A DNA stretch of 17,089 bases from Candidatus Uhrbacteria bacterium. Its GTDB lineage: Bacteria > Patescibacteriota > Patescibacteriia > 2-12-FULL-60-25. Position numbers and translations under genes: made by a program. The notes beneath the pieces were generated by a model. It was not told the DNA's origin. It was given only the letters and a program-made list of their open reading frames with translations, and searched no databases. The stretch spans positions 1-17,089 of the forward strand of contig CAIKNB010000022.1 of the NCBI GenBank assembly GCA_903828685.1. Direction: 5' to 3'. Positions 6,639-15,319 of the stretch are shown here, piece after piece (within the stretch, counting starts at the first letter, position 1; the number at the start of each line of letters is the position of its first letter).

Positions 6639-7871
6639 ATGGAACTGCACGACCTGGTCCAAAGTTCCTGGCAAAGCCTGCTCCGGACCCGCGGCAGGTC
6701 GATTTTGACCATGCTGGGCATCGTCATCGGCATCGCGGCCGTTATTTTGGCGCTCTCCATCGGCGAATCAGCCACGCTTTTCATCTTGTCGCAGATCTCA
6801 TCCTTCGGTTCGGACAAGCTTATCATCCATCCCGGCACCAAAGCTTTGACGCAACTGCAGAGTTCGTCGGCTTTCGTGGACGACACCCTGACTTATACCG
6901 ACTACAAACGCCTCAGGCGCGAACCTTACGTGGACGCGATCACGGCCGAGGTGGTCCAAAGCGATATGGTCAAGGCAGGCAGCGTCAACAAAAGCATCTC
7001 GGTCATGGGCATCATGCCAGACGATTTGACCATCATGGGTTTATCCATGTCGGACGGACAATTCTTTTCCGACGCGGACGTCGAAGGACGCACGCGCGTG
7101 GCCGTTTTGGGTATCTCGTTGGCTGACGAGATGTTCGGGCAGGGGAACGCCGTAGGCCGTTCGTTCAAGCTCGGCACTTTGAGCTATAAAGTAGTCGGCG
7201 TACTCAAGCAAGCCGGCACGCAATTCTTCCAGAACCTGGACGATATCGCGTATCTTCCGGCGACTACGCTCCTCGACGCGTACAACAAAAAGTTTTTCAA
7301 CGCTTTTATCGTCAAGACGCGTTTGCCGCTCGACGAAGCCACTAGCCGCTTGGAGATCGCCATGCGCGAGGCGCATAACATTGATAATCCCACCGGGGAT
7401 TATTCCAAAGACGATTTTTTCATCATGACACAGGCTGATGCCATCAAGACCGTGAGCAGCATCACCTCTATATTGCAGATACTCTTGTCGGCAATCGCCG
7501 CAATCTCCCTCTTGGTCGGCGGCATCGGCATCATGAACATCATGTTCGTGAGCGTGACCGAGCGCATCAGCGAGATAGGCTTGCGCAAGTCACTGGGTGC
7601 GAGCTATCAGGATATTTTGCGCCAGTTTTTGTCCGAAGCAACGATGCTGACCATCGGCGGAGGCATCATCGGCTTTTTGGCTGGCTCATTTCTGGCCTGG
7701 CTGGCCATCCAAATCATCAACCAGTATCAACGCGGCTGGGTATTCGTCATATCGTGGAACGGCGCTTTACTCGGTTTTGTAGTATCAACGCTCATCGGCA
7801 TCATCTTCGGCTACCTGCCGGCGCGCCGCGCCGCACGGTTAAGTCCCATCGAGGCATTGCGCCACGAATGA
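6639..7871 (+). CDS. MacB/FtsX-type ABC permease (copy 1)
   Basis: 410 residues with the four-span MacB/FtsX layout: span 1 at about 21-42 (LTMLGIVIGIAAVIL), an extracytoplasmic MacB-type core domain (about 43-270), span 2 at about 272-307 (VGGIGIMNIMFVSVTER), a cytoplasmic coupling segment with EIGLRKSLGA, span 3 at about 333-360, and span 4 at about 370-395. It closes with the family ending PARRAARLSPIEALRHE. It starts four bases after the ATPase stop and ends three bases before a paralogue of identical length. With one ATPase gene and two permeases, the likely complex is a permease heterodimer on an ATPase homodimer, capped by the adaptor. Confidence 0.92.
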   Translation: MELHDLVQSSWQSLLRTRGRSILTMLGIVIGIAAVILALSIGESATLFILSQISSFGSDKLIIHPGTKALTQLQSSSAFVDDTLTYTDYKRLRREPYVDAITAEVVQSDMVKAGSVNKSISVMGIMPDDLTIMGLSMSDGQFFSDADVEGRTRVAVLGISLADEMFGQGNAVGRSFKLGTLSYKVVGVLKQAGTQFFQNLDDIAYLPATTLLDAYNKKFFNAFIVKTRLPLDEATSRLEIAMREAHNIDNPTGDYSKDDFFIMTQADAIKTVSSITSILQILLSAIAAISLLVGGIGIMNIMFVSVTERISEIGLRKSLGASYQDILRQFLSEATMLTIGGGIIGFLAGSFLAWLAIQIINQYQRGWVFVISWNGALLGFVVSTLIGIIFGYLPARRAARLSPIEALRHE

Positions 7872-7874
7872 TTT

Positions 7875-9107
7875 ATGCGCATACGCGACACGCTTAAAAT
7901 GAGTTTCGCCGGCCTGACCGTGAACAAAAGCCGCGCGGCTTTGACCATGCTAGGCATCATCATCGGCGTAGCTTCGGTCATCCTAATGATTTCGGTCGGT
8001 CGCGGCGCCGAAAACTATATCCTCTCGCAAGTGGCTTCGTTCGGCTCCGATCTCATCTTCATCCGCAACGGTCCGGGCGACGGCAAACAGGCCGGTCCGC
8101 CCGAAGTCACCAAGCAGGTGCTGACCATGAACGACTTTCGCAAAATCAAGTCGCAATCCTGGGTTACGGCCGCCGGCGCCAATGTATATTCGAGCCTTGT
8201 GGTGACTTATGCTGGTGCCAACTTTACTACGCAGATCGCAGGCGTCACCGAATCCGAACCGGTGATTTTCAGTACCGAAGTCCAGGACGGAGCCTTCATA
8301 ACCTCAGATGACGTTGATAGCGCGGCGCGCGTCGTCGTGCTGGGACACGATATCGCCGACAGCTTGTTCGGCAACGAAGAACCAGTCGGGAAAAACATCA
8401 AACTTAAGGATCAGTCATACCACGTCATCGGAGTAATGAAACCGGCTGGCACCAAATTCTTCACCAACTTGGACCGCGAGGTCTACGTACCCGTGACCGC
8501 CATCATGCAGCAGCTGAATATCGAGCGTCTGCAGTTTATCACGGTCAAGATTGGCAAAACGCCGCCAGCCGATGCCCAAGAGCGCATACGCATCCTGCTG
8601 CGCGACGAAAATAAGCTGGATAATCCCACCGGCGACCTCTCTAAAGACAACTTTTTCGTGGCCACGCAAGAAGACACCATGCAGCGCGCCGGAGTCATCG
8701 GTACCATTTTGCAAGTACTGCTGACTTCCATCGCCGCGATCTCGCTCGTGGTGGGCGGCGTGGGCATCATGAATATCATGTACGTTTCGGTCACGGAGCG
8801 CACGCGCGAAATCGGCTTGCGCAAAGCCATCGGCGCAAAGCGCACTGATATCTTGAGACAATTCCTGTACGAAGCCGTCATGATTTCCGTTTTTGCCGGA
8901 ATCCTGGGCGCGCTGGCCGGACTCGTCGCCTCGTGGCTCGGACTTTTGATCCTCTCCAAATACCAATCAGGCTGGTCGTTCGAAATGCCGTGGAGCGGCA
9001 TGGCTCTGGGTTTTGGCGTATCCGCGGCCATCGGCATCATCTTTGGATATTTCCCGGCGCGCAAAGCAGCTTCGCTTAATCCGACCGAAGCCATGCGTTA
9101 CGAATGA
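7875..9107 (+). CDS. MacB/FtsX-type ABC permease (copy 2)
   Basis: A paralogue of the preceding gene with the same length (410 residues) and layout. The first span contains LTMLGIIIGVASVILMISVG, the core domain lies at about 43-270, the coupling segment is VGGVGIMNIMYVSVTERTRE then EIGLRKAIGA, two further C-terminal spans follow, and the end is PARKAASLNPTEAMRYE. Shared blocks (ILSQ-ASFGSD, DNPTGD-SKD, AGT-FF-NLD) show the two arose by tandem duplication, but the core domains have diverged, which suggests distinct roles in a heterodimer. It starts with ATG 7875 three bases after the previous stop, and its own TGA (9105-9107) is one base from the methyltransferase ATG. Confidence 0.92.
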   Translation: MRIRDTLKMSFAGLTVNKSRAALTMLGIIIGVASVILMISVGRGAENYILSQVASFGSDLIFIRNGPGDGKQAGPPEVTKQVLTMNDFRKIKSQSWVTAAGANVYSSLVVTYAGANFTTQIAGVTESEPVIFSTEVQDGAFITSDDVDSAARVVVLGHDIADSLFGNEEPVGKNIKLKDQSYHVIGVMKPAGTKFFTNLDREVYVPVTAIMQQLNIERLQFITVKIGKTPPADAQERIRILLRDENKLDNPTGDLSKDNFFVATQEDTMQRAGVIGTILQVLLTSIAAISLVVGGVGIMNIMYVSVTERTREIGLRKAIGAKRTDILRQFLYEAVMISVFAGILGALAGLVASWLGLLILSKYQSGWSFEMPWSGMALGFGVSAAIGIIFGYFPARKAASLNPTEAMRYE

Positions 9108-9108
9108 T

Positions 9109-9645
9109 ATGGCTGGCGTCCTTGTCGTCATTCTCGAGGTCGCACTGCTTGGCTTGTTGTCTTGGATGGCAGTATTCAGCATATTCACTTTGTTTGCTTT
9201 GGTCAGTTTTGCGCCTTACGTCCACTCGGGAAAGAAGAAGATGCTCAAGATGTTGGATATGGCGCAAGTCCAAAAGGGGATGCGCGTTTTGGAACTTGGT
9301 TCAGGCAATGGAGATCTGTGCCGCCTGGCAACCGAACGTGGCGCGGCGGCTGTAGGTATAGAAATCAATCCGCTGCTCGTGCTCTGGTCGCGTTTCAAAT
9401 GCCGGATGCACGGCACGGCGCCTGACTGCAGATTCATGTGCCGCAATATATGGCATACGGCATTTCCAGCCGACACGGATGCGGTTTTCCTTTACGGCAT
9501 GCCGGAAAAAATGTCGCCGCTATGGGATAAGATGCTCCGCGAACTCAAGCCTGGCACCATCATTGTTTCGCATGCTTTTCTGTTTCCGGGCCAGACACCA
9601 GAAGCTCAAGAGGGGAACGTTCGACGCTACCGATTAGCCCCTTGA
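9109..9645 (+). CDS. Membrane-anchored class I methyltransferase, FAM173-like
   Basis: 178 residues from ATG 9109, one base after the permease stop; a frame open from 9013 would add 32 residues inside the permease gene and is rejected. A hydrophobic N-terminus (about 3-36) forms one long or two short membrane spans. Then come the basic patch GKKKMLKML, SAM motif I VLELGSGNGDL (60-70) and the acidic post-I motif GIEINPLLVLWSR (83-95). The NP-LV--SR block, IWHTAFPADTDAVFLYGMPEKM and the closing AFLFPGQTPE resemble the FAM173 group (ANTKMT, ATPSCKMT), which are membrane-anchored protein-lysine methyltransferases with this architecture. The substrate is unknown; candidates are membrane proteins such as the ATP synthase c subunit or the operon's own transporter. 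It ends the transporter operon, and its stop codon sits in the -35 of the hrcA promoter. Confidence 0.8.
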   Translation: MAGVLVVILEVALLGLLSWMAVFSIFTLFALVSFAPYVHSGKKKMLKMLDMAQVQKGMRVLELGSGNGDLCRLATERGAAAVGIEINPLLVLWSRFKCRMHGTAPDCRFMCRNIWHTAFPADTDAVFLYGMPEKMSPLWDKMLRELKPGTIIVSHAFLFPGQTPEAQEGNVRRYRLAP

Positions 9646-9670
9646 CGCCTGAATTTAGGCACGATACTAT
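9642..9670 (+). promoter_or_regulatory. Promoter of the hrcA-dnaK-dnaJ heat-shock operon
   Basis: TTGACG (9642-9647, 5 of 6), a 17-base spacer and TACTAT (9665-9670, 4 of 6). The upstream gene's TGA stop (9643-9645) is part of the -35. Transcription would start near 9677, inside the CIRCE operator that follows. Confidence 0.75.
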
Positions 9671-9673
9671 TGG

Positions 9674-9700
9674 CTAGCACTCATATCCAAAGAGTGCTAA
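9674..9700 (+). promoter_or_regulatory. CIRCE operator (HrcA binding site)
   Basis: CTAGCACTC (9674-9682), nine bases, then GAGTGCTAA (9692-9700). This matches the CIRCE consensus TTAGCACTC-N9-GAGTGCTAA at 17 of 18 arm positions, the only change being C for T at the first base. It spans the predicted transcription start and the leader and ends four bases before the hrcA ATG. HrcA would repress its own operon here, with release on heat shock. Confidence 0.95.
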
Positions 9701-9704
9701 AGCC

Positions 9705-10385
9705 ATGGATGAACGACTTAAAAAGCTCCTCGGACTGGCTGTCGAGGACGTGATACGCACCGGCGAGCCTGTAGGTTCGCAGCGCATGGTCGAGGCCTAC
9801 GGGCTTGAGGTCAGCCCGGCCACGGTCAGGAACTGGTTCGGCGAACTTGAAGATTTGGGTTGCCTCACGCATCCGCATACCTCATCCGGCCGCGTACCCA
9901 CGGAAAAAGGCTACCGGCTTTATGTGGACGAAATCATGCTCAAAAAGCAACTGCCCAAACGCGATGCGCAGGATTTGGACAAAGCGCTTTCCGCCGAAGA
10001 TTTATCAGACGAATGCAAAAAGGCCGCAGCCAAGTGCGCGGCCGAAATCACCAACGGCGCCGTGGTCCTGGGTTTGCGCCGCTCCGATACTTATTATACA
10101 GGTCTCTCTCATTTGTTTGCGCAACCCGAATTCAGCGACTGGCAACACGTGGTCAACTTCGGAAACATTTTGGATACTTTGGACGACATGCTGCAGCGCG
10201 TGCGGCAGGAAGCTTACGTCGAACCCGATATCCGTCTGGGCCGCGAATGCCCGTTCGGTTCCATGTGCGGTTCTGTTTTGCTGACGCTCGGCGACGGTAC
10301 GCTGTTCGGCATTTTGGGTCCCATGCGCATGGATTACGCTTTGGCCAAATCAGTGCTCTTGCACGTAAAACAGAAATTGAAATGA
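9705..10385 (+). CDS. hrcA: HrcA heat-shock repressor, short form
   Basis: A transcriptional repressor of class I heat-shock genes; it binds CIRCE, and in studied bacteria its activity depends on chaperonin. The N-terminal winged helix is clear: EPVGSQRMVEAYGLEVSP, ATVRNWFGELEDLG, then HTSSGRVPTEKGYRLYVDEIM (about residues 21-78). The C-terminus keeps the family's final block GTLFGILGPMRMDYALA (about 200-216). At 226 residues it is well short of the roughly 340 of Bacillus HrcA, so the middle (dimerisation and inserted domain) is reduced, not cut by a frameshift, since both ends align. Position directly after CIRCE and at the head of the operon confirms autoregulation. The stop TGA overlaps the grpE ATG (ATGA at 10382). 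Another frame through this gene, joined to grpE, is a shadow. Confidence 0.93.
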   Translation: MDERLKKLLGLAVEDVIRTGEPVGSQRMVEAYGLEVSPATVRNWFGELEDLGCLTHPHTSSGRVPTEKGYRLYVDEIMLKKQLPKRDAQDLDKALSAEDLSDECKKAAAKCAAEITNGAVVLGLRRSDTYYTGLSHLFAQPEFSDWQHVVNFGNILDTLDDMLQRVRQEAYVEPDIRLGRECPFGSMCGSVLLTLGDGTLFGILGPMRMDYALAKSVLLHVKQKLK

Positions 10386-10882
10386 CTATGACCGACGAAA
10401 TCGAACAGCAGGCAGACGCTAAATGCGCGCAATGCGATGAATATCTCGCGGGTTGGAAGCGCGCGCAAGCCGATTACGCCAATCTCAAGCGAGAGACGGA
10501 AAAGGAAAAAGCCGAATTCGCTTCATTCGCCAACCAGCGCTTGCTCGATCGTCTGCTGCCGGCCATCGACCAGTATGAGACGGCTCTGGCGCATACGCCG
10601 AACTTAAACGAAATTCTCGAAGACCAGCGAGCAAGCATCGAAACCTGGATCCAAGGTATGCAGGCAGTCAAGGGATTATGGGAAAGTACGTTCAAAGAAA
10701 TCGGCTTGGAGAAAGTCCAGACAGACGGCGAGTTTGATCCTTTGGTTCATGAAGCCGTGGCGAGCGAAGCATCAGACACGATCGACGACGGTCATGTGCT
10801 CAAAGTCATCCAATCCGGCTGGCGCCTCAACGGCAAACTCCTTCGTCCGGCGCGCGTCATCGTAGCGAAACGAGAAACCTAA
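10382..10882 (+). CDS. grpE: GrpE nucleotide-exchange factor
   Basis: GrpE releases ADP from DnaK in the HSP70 cycle. 166 residues from ATG 10382, which overlaps the hrcA stop by four bases; ATG 10388, two codons on, is an alternative. The N-terminal half is a long helix (about 15-65) with the family's YLAGWKRAQADYANLKRE pattern. A four-helix region follows, with LLDRLLPAIDQYETAL and GLEKV. The C-terminal beta domain has FDPLVHEAV and VIQSGWRLNGKLLRPARV, matching the classical GrpE signature. The acidic N-terminal tail of larger GrpEs is nearly absent. A frame extending upstream to 9860 runs through hrcA and is not a real N-terminus. Confidence 0.95.
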   Translation: MTMTDEIEQQADAKCAQCDEYLAGWKRAQADYANLKRETEKEKAEFASFANQRLLDRLLPAIDQYETALAHTPNLNEILEDQRASIETWIQGMQAVKGLWESTFKEIGLEKVQTDGEFDPLVHEAVASEASDTIDDGHVLKVIQSGWRLNGKLLRPARVIVAKRET

Positions 10883-10902
10883 ATGCTAGATGCTAACTAC
10901 TT

Positions 10903-10908
10903 TATAAT
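10903..10908 (+). promoter_or_regulatory. TATAAT hexamer abutting the hsp20 start codon
   Basis: A perfect -10 hexamer whose last base is followed directly by ATG 10909. As a promoter it would start inside hsp20 (near 10915) and miss this ATG. It may instead be an A/T-rich translation-initiation context, or serve an internal start. There is no convincing -35. Confidence 0.25.
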
Positions 10909-11334
10909 ATGTCTCTCATCAAATGGTCACCATTCTTTGAGCCTTTCGAGGCTATGGATAATTTCATGAACCAAATGCCGTCAGCCGTGCCGCAGCCCAC
11001 GGGCTTGGTGCCGGCCATAGACGTATACGATTCCGGAGAATCCGTCATCGTGGAAACAGCCTTGCCTGGCGTGGATCCCAAAGAAGTCGAGCTTTCGATC
11101 GATCACAACATCCTGACCATCAGCGGCAAATCAGAGCGCAAAACCGAGGTGGACGAAAAGGACTATTACCGCAAAGAGATCCGTTCCGGCTCGTTCATGC
11201 GCCAAGTGGCATTGCCCAGCGGAGTCAAAGAAGACAGCGCAAAAGCCGCGTTCAAGGATGGCATACTCAAGATCGAACTCTCCAAGAACGCACAGCCTAA
11301 ACCTAAAAAAATCTCAATCGACGTTAAAATATAA
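10909..11334 (+). CDS. Small heat-shock protein, Hsp20/alpha-crystallin family
   Basis: An ATP-independent holdase that binds unfolding proteins and hands them to DnaK. 141 residues, a normal length. It has a short N-terminal arm (WSPFFEPFEAMDNFM), an alpha-crystallin domain from about 36 to 126 with AIDVYDSGESVIVETALPGV, the YRKEIRSGSFMRQVALP strand pair and the hallmark AAFKDGILKIEL block, and a C-terminal tail with an I-x-I-type anchor (ISIDVKI). It lies between grpE and dnaK, so the holdase is co-produced with the HSP70 machine it feeds. It starts 26 bases after grpE and ends three bases before dnaK. Confidence 0.95.
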   Translation: MSLIKWSPFFEPFEAMDNFMNQMPSAVPQPTGLVPAIDVYDSGESVIVETALPGVDPKEVELSIDHNILTISGKSERKTEVDEKDYYRKEIRSGSFMRQVALPSGVKEDSAKAAFKDGILKIELSKNAQPKPKKISIDVKI

Positions 11335-11337
11335 CCT

Positions 11338-13257
<1,920 letters not shown>

Positions 13258-13271
13258 TTTTTCACAAATAT

Positions 13272-13592
13272 ATGTCCAACCAACCACAACCTCAGCCGCA
13301 GCCGCAACAGCCAGGTCAGCAGATCCAAATCAATGCCGAACAGAAGATTTTGACCGGCGTGTATTCCAACGTCATGCGCGTTCTGCATCGTCCCGAAGAA
13401 TTCGTCTTGGAATTCATAAATATCCAACCGCCAGTAGGCGAGATGGTAGCACGCGTCATCACGACTCCTGGCCACATCAAGCGCATCGCCAAGGTGCTGC
13501 AGGATAATATCGACAAGTACGAAGCCCAATACGGCAAGATCCCTGACGTCGAAGGTCCGATCCAGAATTCCGAAATCGGATTCAAGGCGTAA
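13272..13592 (+). CDS. DUF3467-family protein inside the dnaK-dnaJ operon
   Basis: 106 residues. The N-terminus is Pro/Gln-rich (PQPQPQPQQPGQQ), followed by a compact domain (about 20-100) matching the DUF3467 pattern: ...YSNVMRVLHRPEEFVLEFINI, RVITTPGHIKRIAKVLQDNI and a closing YEAQYGKIPD. No catalytic motif or membrane segment is visible. The function of this family is unknown to me. The gene lies 14 bases after dnaK and 21 bases before dnaJ on the same strand with no terminator, so it should be co-transcribed under CIRCE/HrcA control. This suggests, by context only, a role in protein quality control or in assembly of a stress-linked complex. Confidence 0.85.
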   Translation: MSNQPQPQPQPQQPGQQIQINAEQKILTGVYSNVMRVLHRPEEFVLEFINIQPPVGEMVARVITTPGHIKRIAKVLQDNIDKYEAQYGKIPDVEGPIQNSEIGFKA

Positions 13593-13613
13593 TACCGGTT
13601 GCAACGACAGACG

Positions 13614-14690
13614 ATGCCCAAAGACTATTACAAGATCTTAGGCGTGGAAAAAGGCGCCAACGAGGATGAAATCAAAAAATCATTCCGTCGTTTGGCGCAT
13701 GAGCATCATCCGGACAAGGGCGGCGATCCACAAAAATTCAAAGACCTGAATGAGGCGTATCAAGTATTGAGCGACAAGGAAAAACGCTCACGCTACGATC
13801 AATTCGGTTCCGCGGCGTTTGAGCAAAGCGCTGGCTTCGGAGGATATGGCCAAGGTTTTCACGGATTCGATGGCATGAACGTCAACTTCGAGGATTTGGG
13901 CGATCTTGGCGATATCTTCGGCAGCGTGTTCGGTTTCGGCGGACGCCAAGGCACCCGCCAGAAACGCGGCGCAGACATCGAAACCGAGGTAACGCTGGAT
14001 TTTATCGAGGCGGTCAAAGGCGCTACGCGCAACATCAAACTCTATTCCAACCAGCCGTGTTCAGTCTGCACGGGCACGGGCGGCGAGCCAGGCTCCAAAA
14101 TCGATACATGCAAGACGTGCAAAGGCAGCGGGCAAGTCACACGCGCTACGCGTACTTTCTTTGGCAACATCCAAACCGCAGCCGTGTGCCCCGAATGCCA
14201 AGGCAAGGGCCAGCAATATGCCCAGGAGTGCAAACATTGCCACGGCACAGGTATTGAAAAGAAGACCGAAGAGATTCAGGTGGCGATTCCTGGCGGCATA
14301 GACGACGGCGAAGCGGTCAAAATCGCAGGTAAAGGCGAATATCCAGGCTCAGATGGCAAATCCGGCGACCTTTACGTGCGTATCCGAGTCAAAAGTCATC
14401 CGGAATTCAAGCGCGAAAACCAGAACGTACTGTCAGACGCCCATGCGCCGTACTCGACATTGGTTTTAGGCGGCGAAATCGAGATTCAAACCGTGGACGG
14501 ATCAGGCAAGCTTTCGATTCCCGAAGGCACGCAGCCTGGCACAGTCTTCAAGATCCGCGGCAAAGGTTTCCCGTATCTGCGAGGCGGGGGATTCGGCGAC
14601 CATTTGGTCACGGTGCAACCCTTGGTAAAGAAGAAACTATCAAAAGACGAACGTAAAGCCATGGAAGAATTGAAAAAGACCGGGTTGTGA
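13614..14690 (+). CDS. dnaJ: Chaperone DnaJ (HSP40), type I
   Basis: A co-chaperone that stimulates DnaK ATPase activity and delivers substrates. 358 residues from ATG 13614 (MPKDYYKILG, the canonical start); a TTG five codons upstream is less likely. J domain 3-68 with HPD at 32-34. The Gly/Phe region is short, about 75-110. The zinc-binding domain has four CxxCxGxG repeats starting at residues 149, 166, 192 and 206, all intact. Two C-terminal beta-sandwich domains follow, with VAIPGGIDDG, RIRVKSHPEFKR and IPEGTQPGTVFKIRGKG. It is the last gene of the heat-shock operon. Its TGA stop (14688-14690) doubles as the TGn element of the next promoter. Confidence 0.97.
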   Translation: MPKDYYKILGVEKGANEDEIKKSFRRLAHEHHPDKGGDPQKFKDLNEAYQVLSDKEKRSRYDQFGSAAFEQSAGFGGYGQGFHGFDGMNVNFEDLGDLGDIFGSVFGFGGRQGTRQKRGADIETEVTLDFIEAVKGATRNIKLYSNQPCSVCTGTGGEPGSKIDTCKTCKGSGQVTRATRTFFGNIQTAAVCPECQGKGQQYAQECKHCHGTGIEKKTEEIQVAIPGGIDDGEAVKIAGKGEYPGSDGKSGDLYVRIRVKSHPEFKRENQNVLSDAHAPYSTLVLGGEIEIQTVDGSGKLSIPEGTQPGTVFKIRGKGFPYLRGGGFGDHLVTVQPLVKKKLSKDERKAMEELKKTGL

Positions 14691-14696
14691 TATAAT
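14688..14696 (+). promoter_or_regulatory. Extended -10 promoter TGA-TATAAT
   Basis: A perfect TATAAT (14691-14696) preceded by TGA, which is the dnaJ stop codon, gives a full extended -10. TTGAAA (14670-14675) lies 15 bases upstream, a short spacer. The predicted start at about 14703-14705 coincides with the ATG at 14705, implying a leaderless mRNA. Confidence 0.65.
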
Positions 14697-14704
14697 CGAA
14701 TCAT

Positions 14705-15241
14705 ATGGATCAAGTCATCCAATACTTCACGAGCCTGAACTGGTCAGCGCCAACCTGGGATCTGTTCATCATCATCTTTTTCGTGGTCGGAGCTCTGCTC
14801 TACGGCTTGTCCCTAGGTCGCGATCGCGTCATCGTCATCATGGTTTCGGTTTACATGGCGCTAGCCGTCGTTTCCAATACTCCGATTCTCTCCACGCTCA
14901 ATCTCTCGCTGCACGTCAACGACAATTCCGTGCTGAAAATCTCATTTTTCCTGGGCATTTTCGTCATCTTGTTCTTCCTCATGTCGCGCAGCGCGCTCTT
15001 GCGCACCATCGGCGGCTCCGGCGCTCCAGGCTCATGGTGGCAGACGATTGTCTTCAGCATCCTGCAGGTCGGTCTGCTCATCAGCATCACGCTGAATTTC
15101 CTACCCAAAGAAATCACGCAAAACTTGTCAGTCCAAACCAAGAACGTATTCTTGAGCGACAACGGACGCAGCGCATGGATGATCTTGCCGATTCTGCTCA
15201 TGGCGCTGGCGCCCAAACAGAAAAAACCCGAGAGCATGTGA
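14705..15241 (+). CDS. Multi-span membrane protein of unknown function
   Basis: 178 residues with about five hydrophobic spans: roughly 18-39 (WDLFIIIFFVVGALLYGLSL), 42-62, 79-99, 111-133 and a weaker 157-170. A short basic loop (GRDR) follows span 1. Between spans 4 and 5 is a soluble stretch with NLSVQTKNVFLSDNG. The C-terminus is basic (APKQKKPESM). I do not recognise a characterised family; it superficially recalls CvpA-like small membrane proteins, but no motif supports that. It is probably transcribed alone from the extended -10 promoter formed at the dnaJ stop, though read-through from the heat-shock operon is possible because no terminator is visible between them. Confidence 0.8.
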   Translation: MDQVIQYFTSLNWSAPTWDLFIIIFFVVGALLYGLSLGRDRVIVIMVSVYMALAVVSNTPILSTLNLSLHVNDNSVLKISFFLGIFVILFFLMSRSALLRTIGGSGAPGSWWQTIVFSILQVGLLISITLNFLPKEITQNLSVQTKNVFLSDNGRSAWMILPILLMALAPKQKKPESM

Positions 15242-15279
15242 CCCGTCCCTAGCTCAAGTCATTGCGCCTGAACGGCACA

Positions 15280-15306
15280 TTGACGATATTTGTTATCGCC
15301 TATAAT
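15280..15306 (+). promoter_or_regulatory. Promoter of the ECF sigma gene
   Basis: TTGACG (15280-15285), 15 bases, then a perfect TATAAT (15301-15306). The spacer is shorter than the usual 17, as at the 14688 promoter. The predicted start near 15313 leaves about seven bases before ATG 15320. Confidence 0.55.
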
Positions 15307-15319
15307 CTGGATTTTCAGC

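Noticed and set aside
8415..9094. Long antisense frames within the second permease gene
   Set aside because: They mirror codon bias of the permease gene and contain no recognisable domain.
9013..9108. A 32-residue N-terminal extension of the methyltransferase
   Set aside because: It lies inside the permease gene and would bury the hydrophobic anchor; ATG 9109 gives the expected architecture.
9647..9660. Inverted repeat GCCT-GAATTT-AGGC as a terminator of the transporter operon
   Set aside because: The stem is only four base pairs with no T-tract, and it lies in the spacer of the hrcA promoter.
9860..10882. A 340-codon open frame apparently giving GrpE a long N-terminal extension
   Set aside because: The upstream part runs out of frame through hrcA and encodes a low-complexity Arg-rich shadow; GrpE similarity begins at 10382, where ATG overlaps the hrcA stop.
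15290..15319. A TTG start at 15290 for the sigma factor
   Set aside because: The added codons overlap the TATAAT at 15301-15306, and the family N-terminus begins at ATG 15320.
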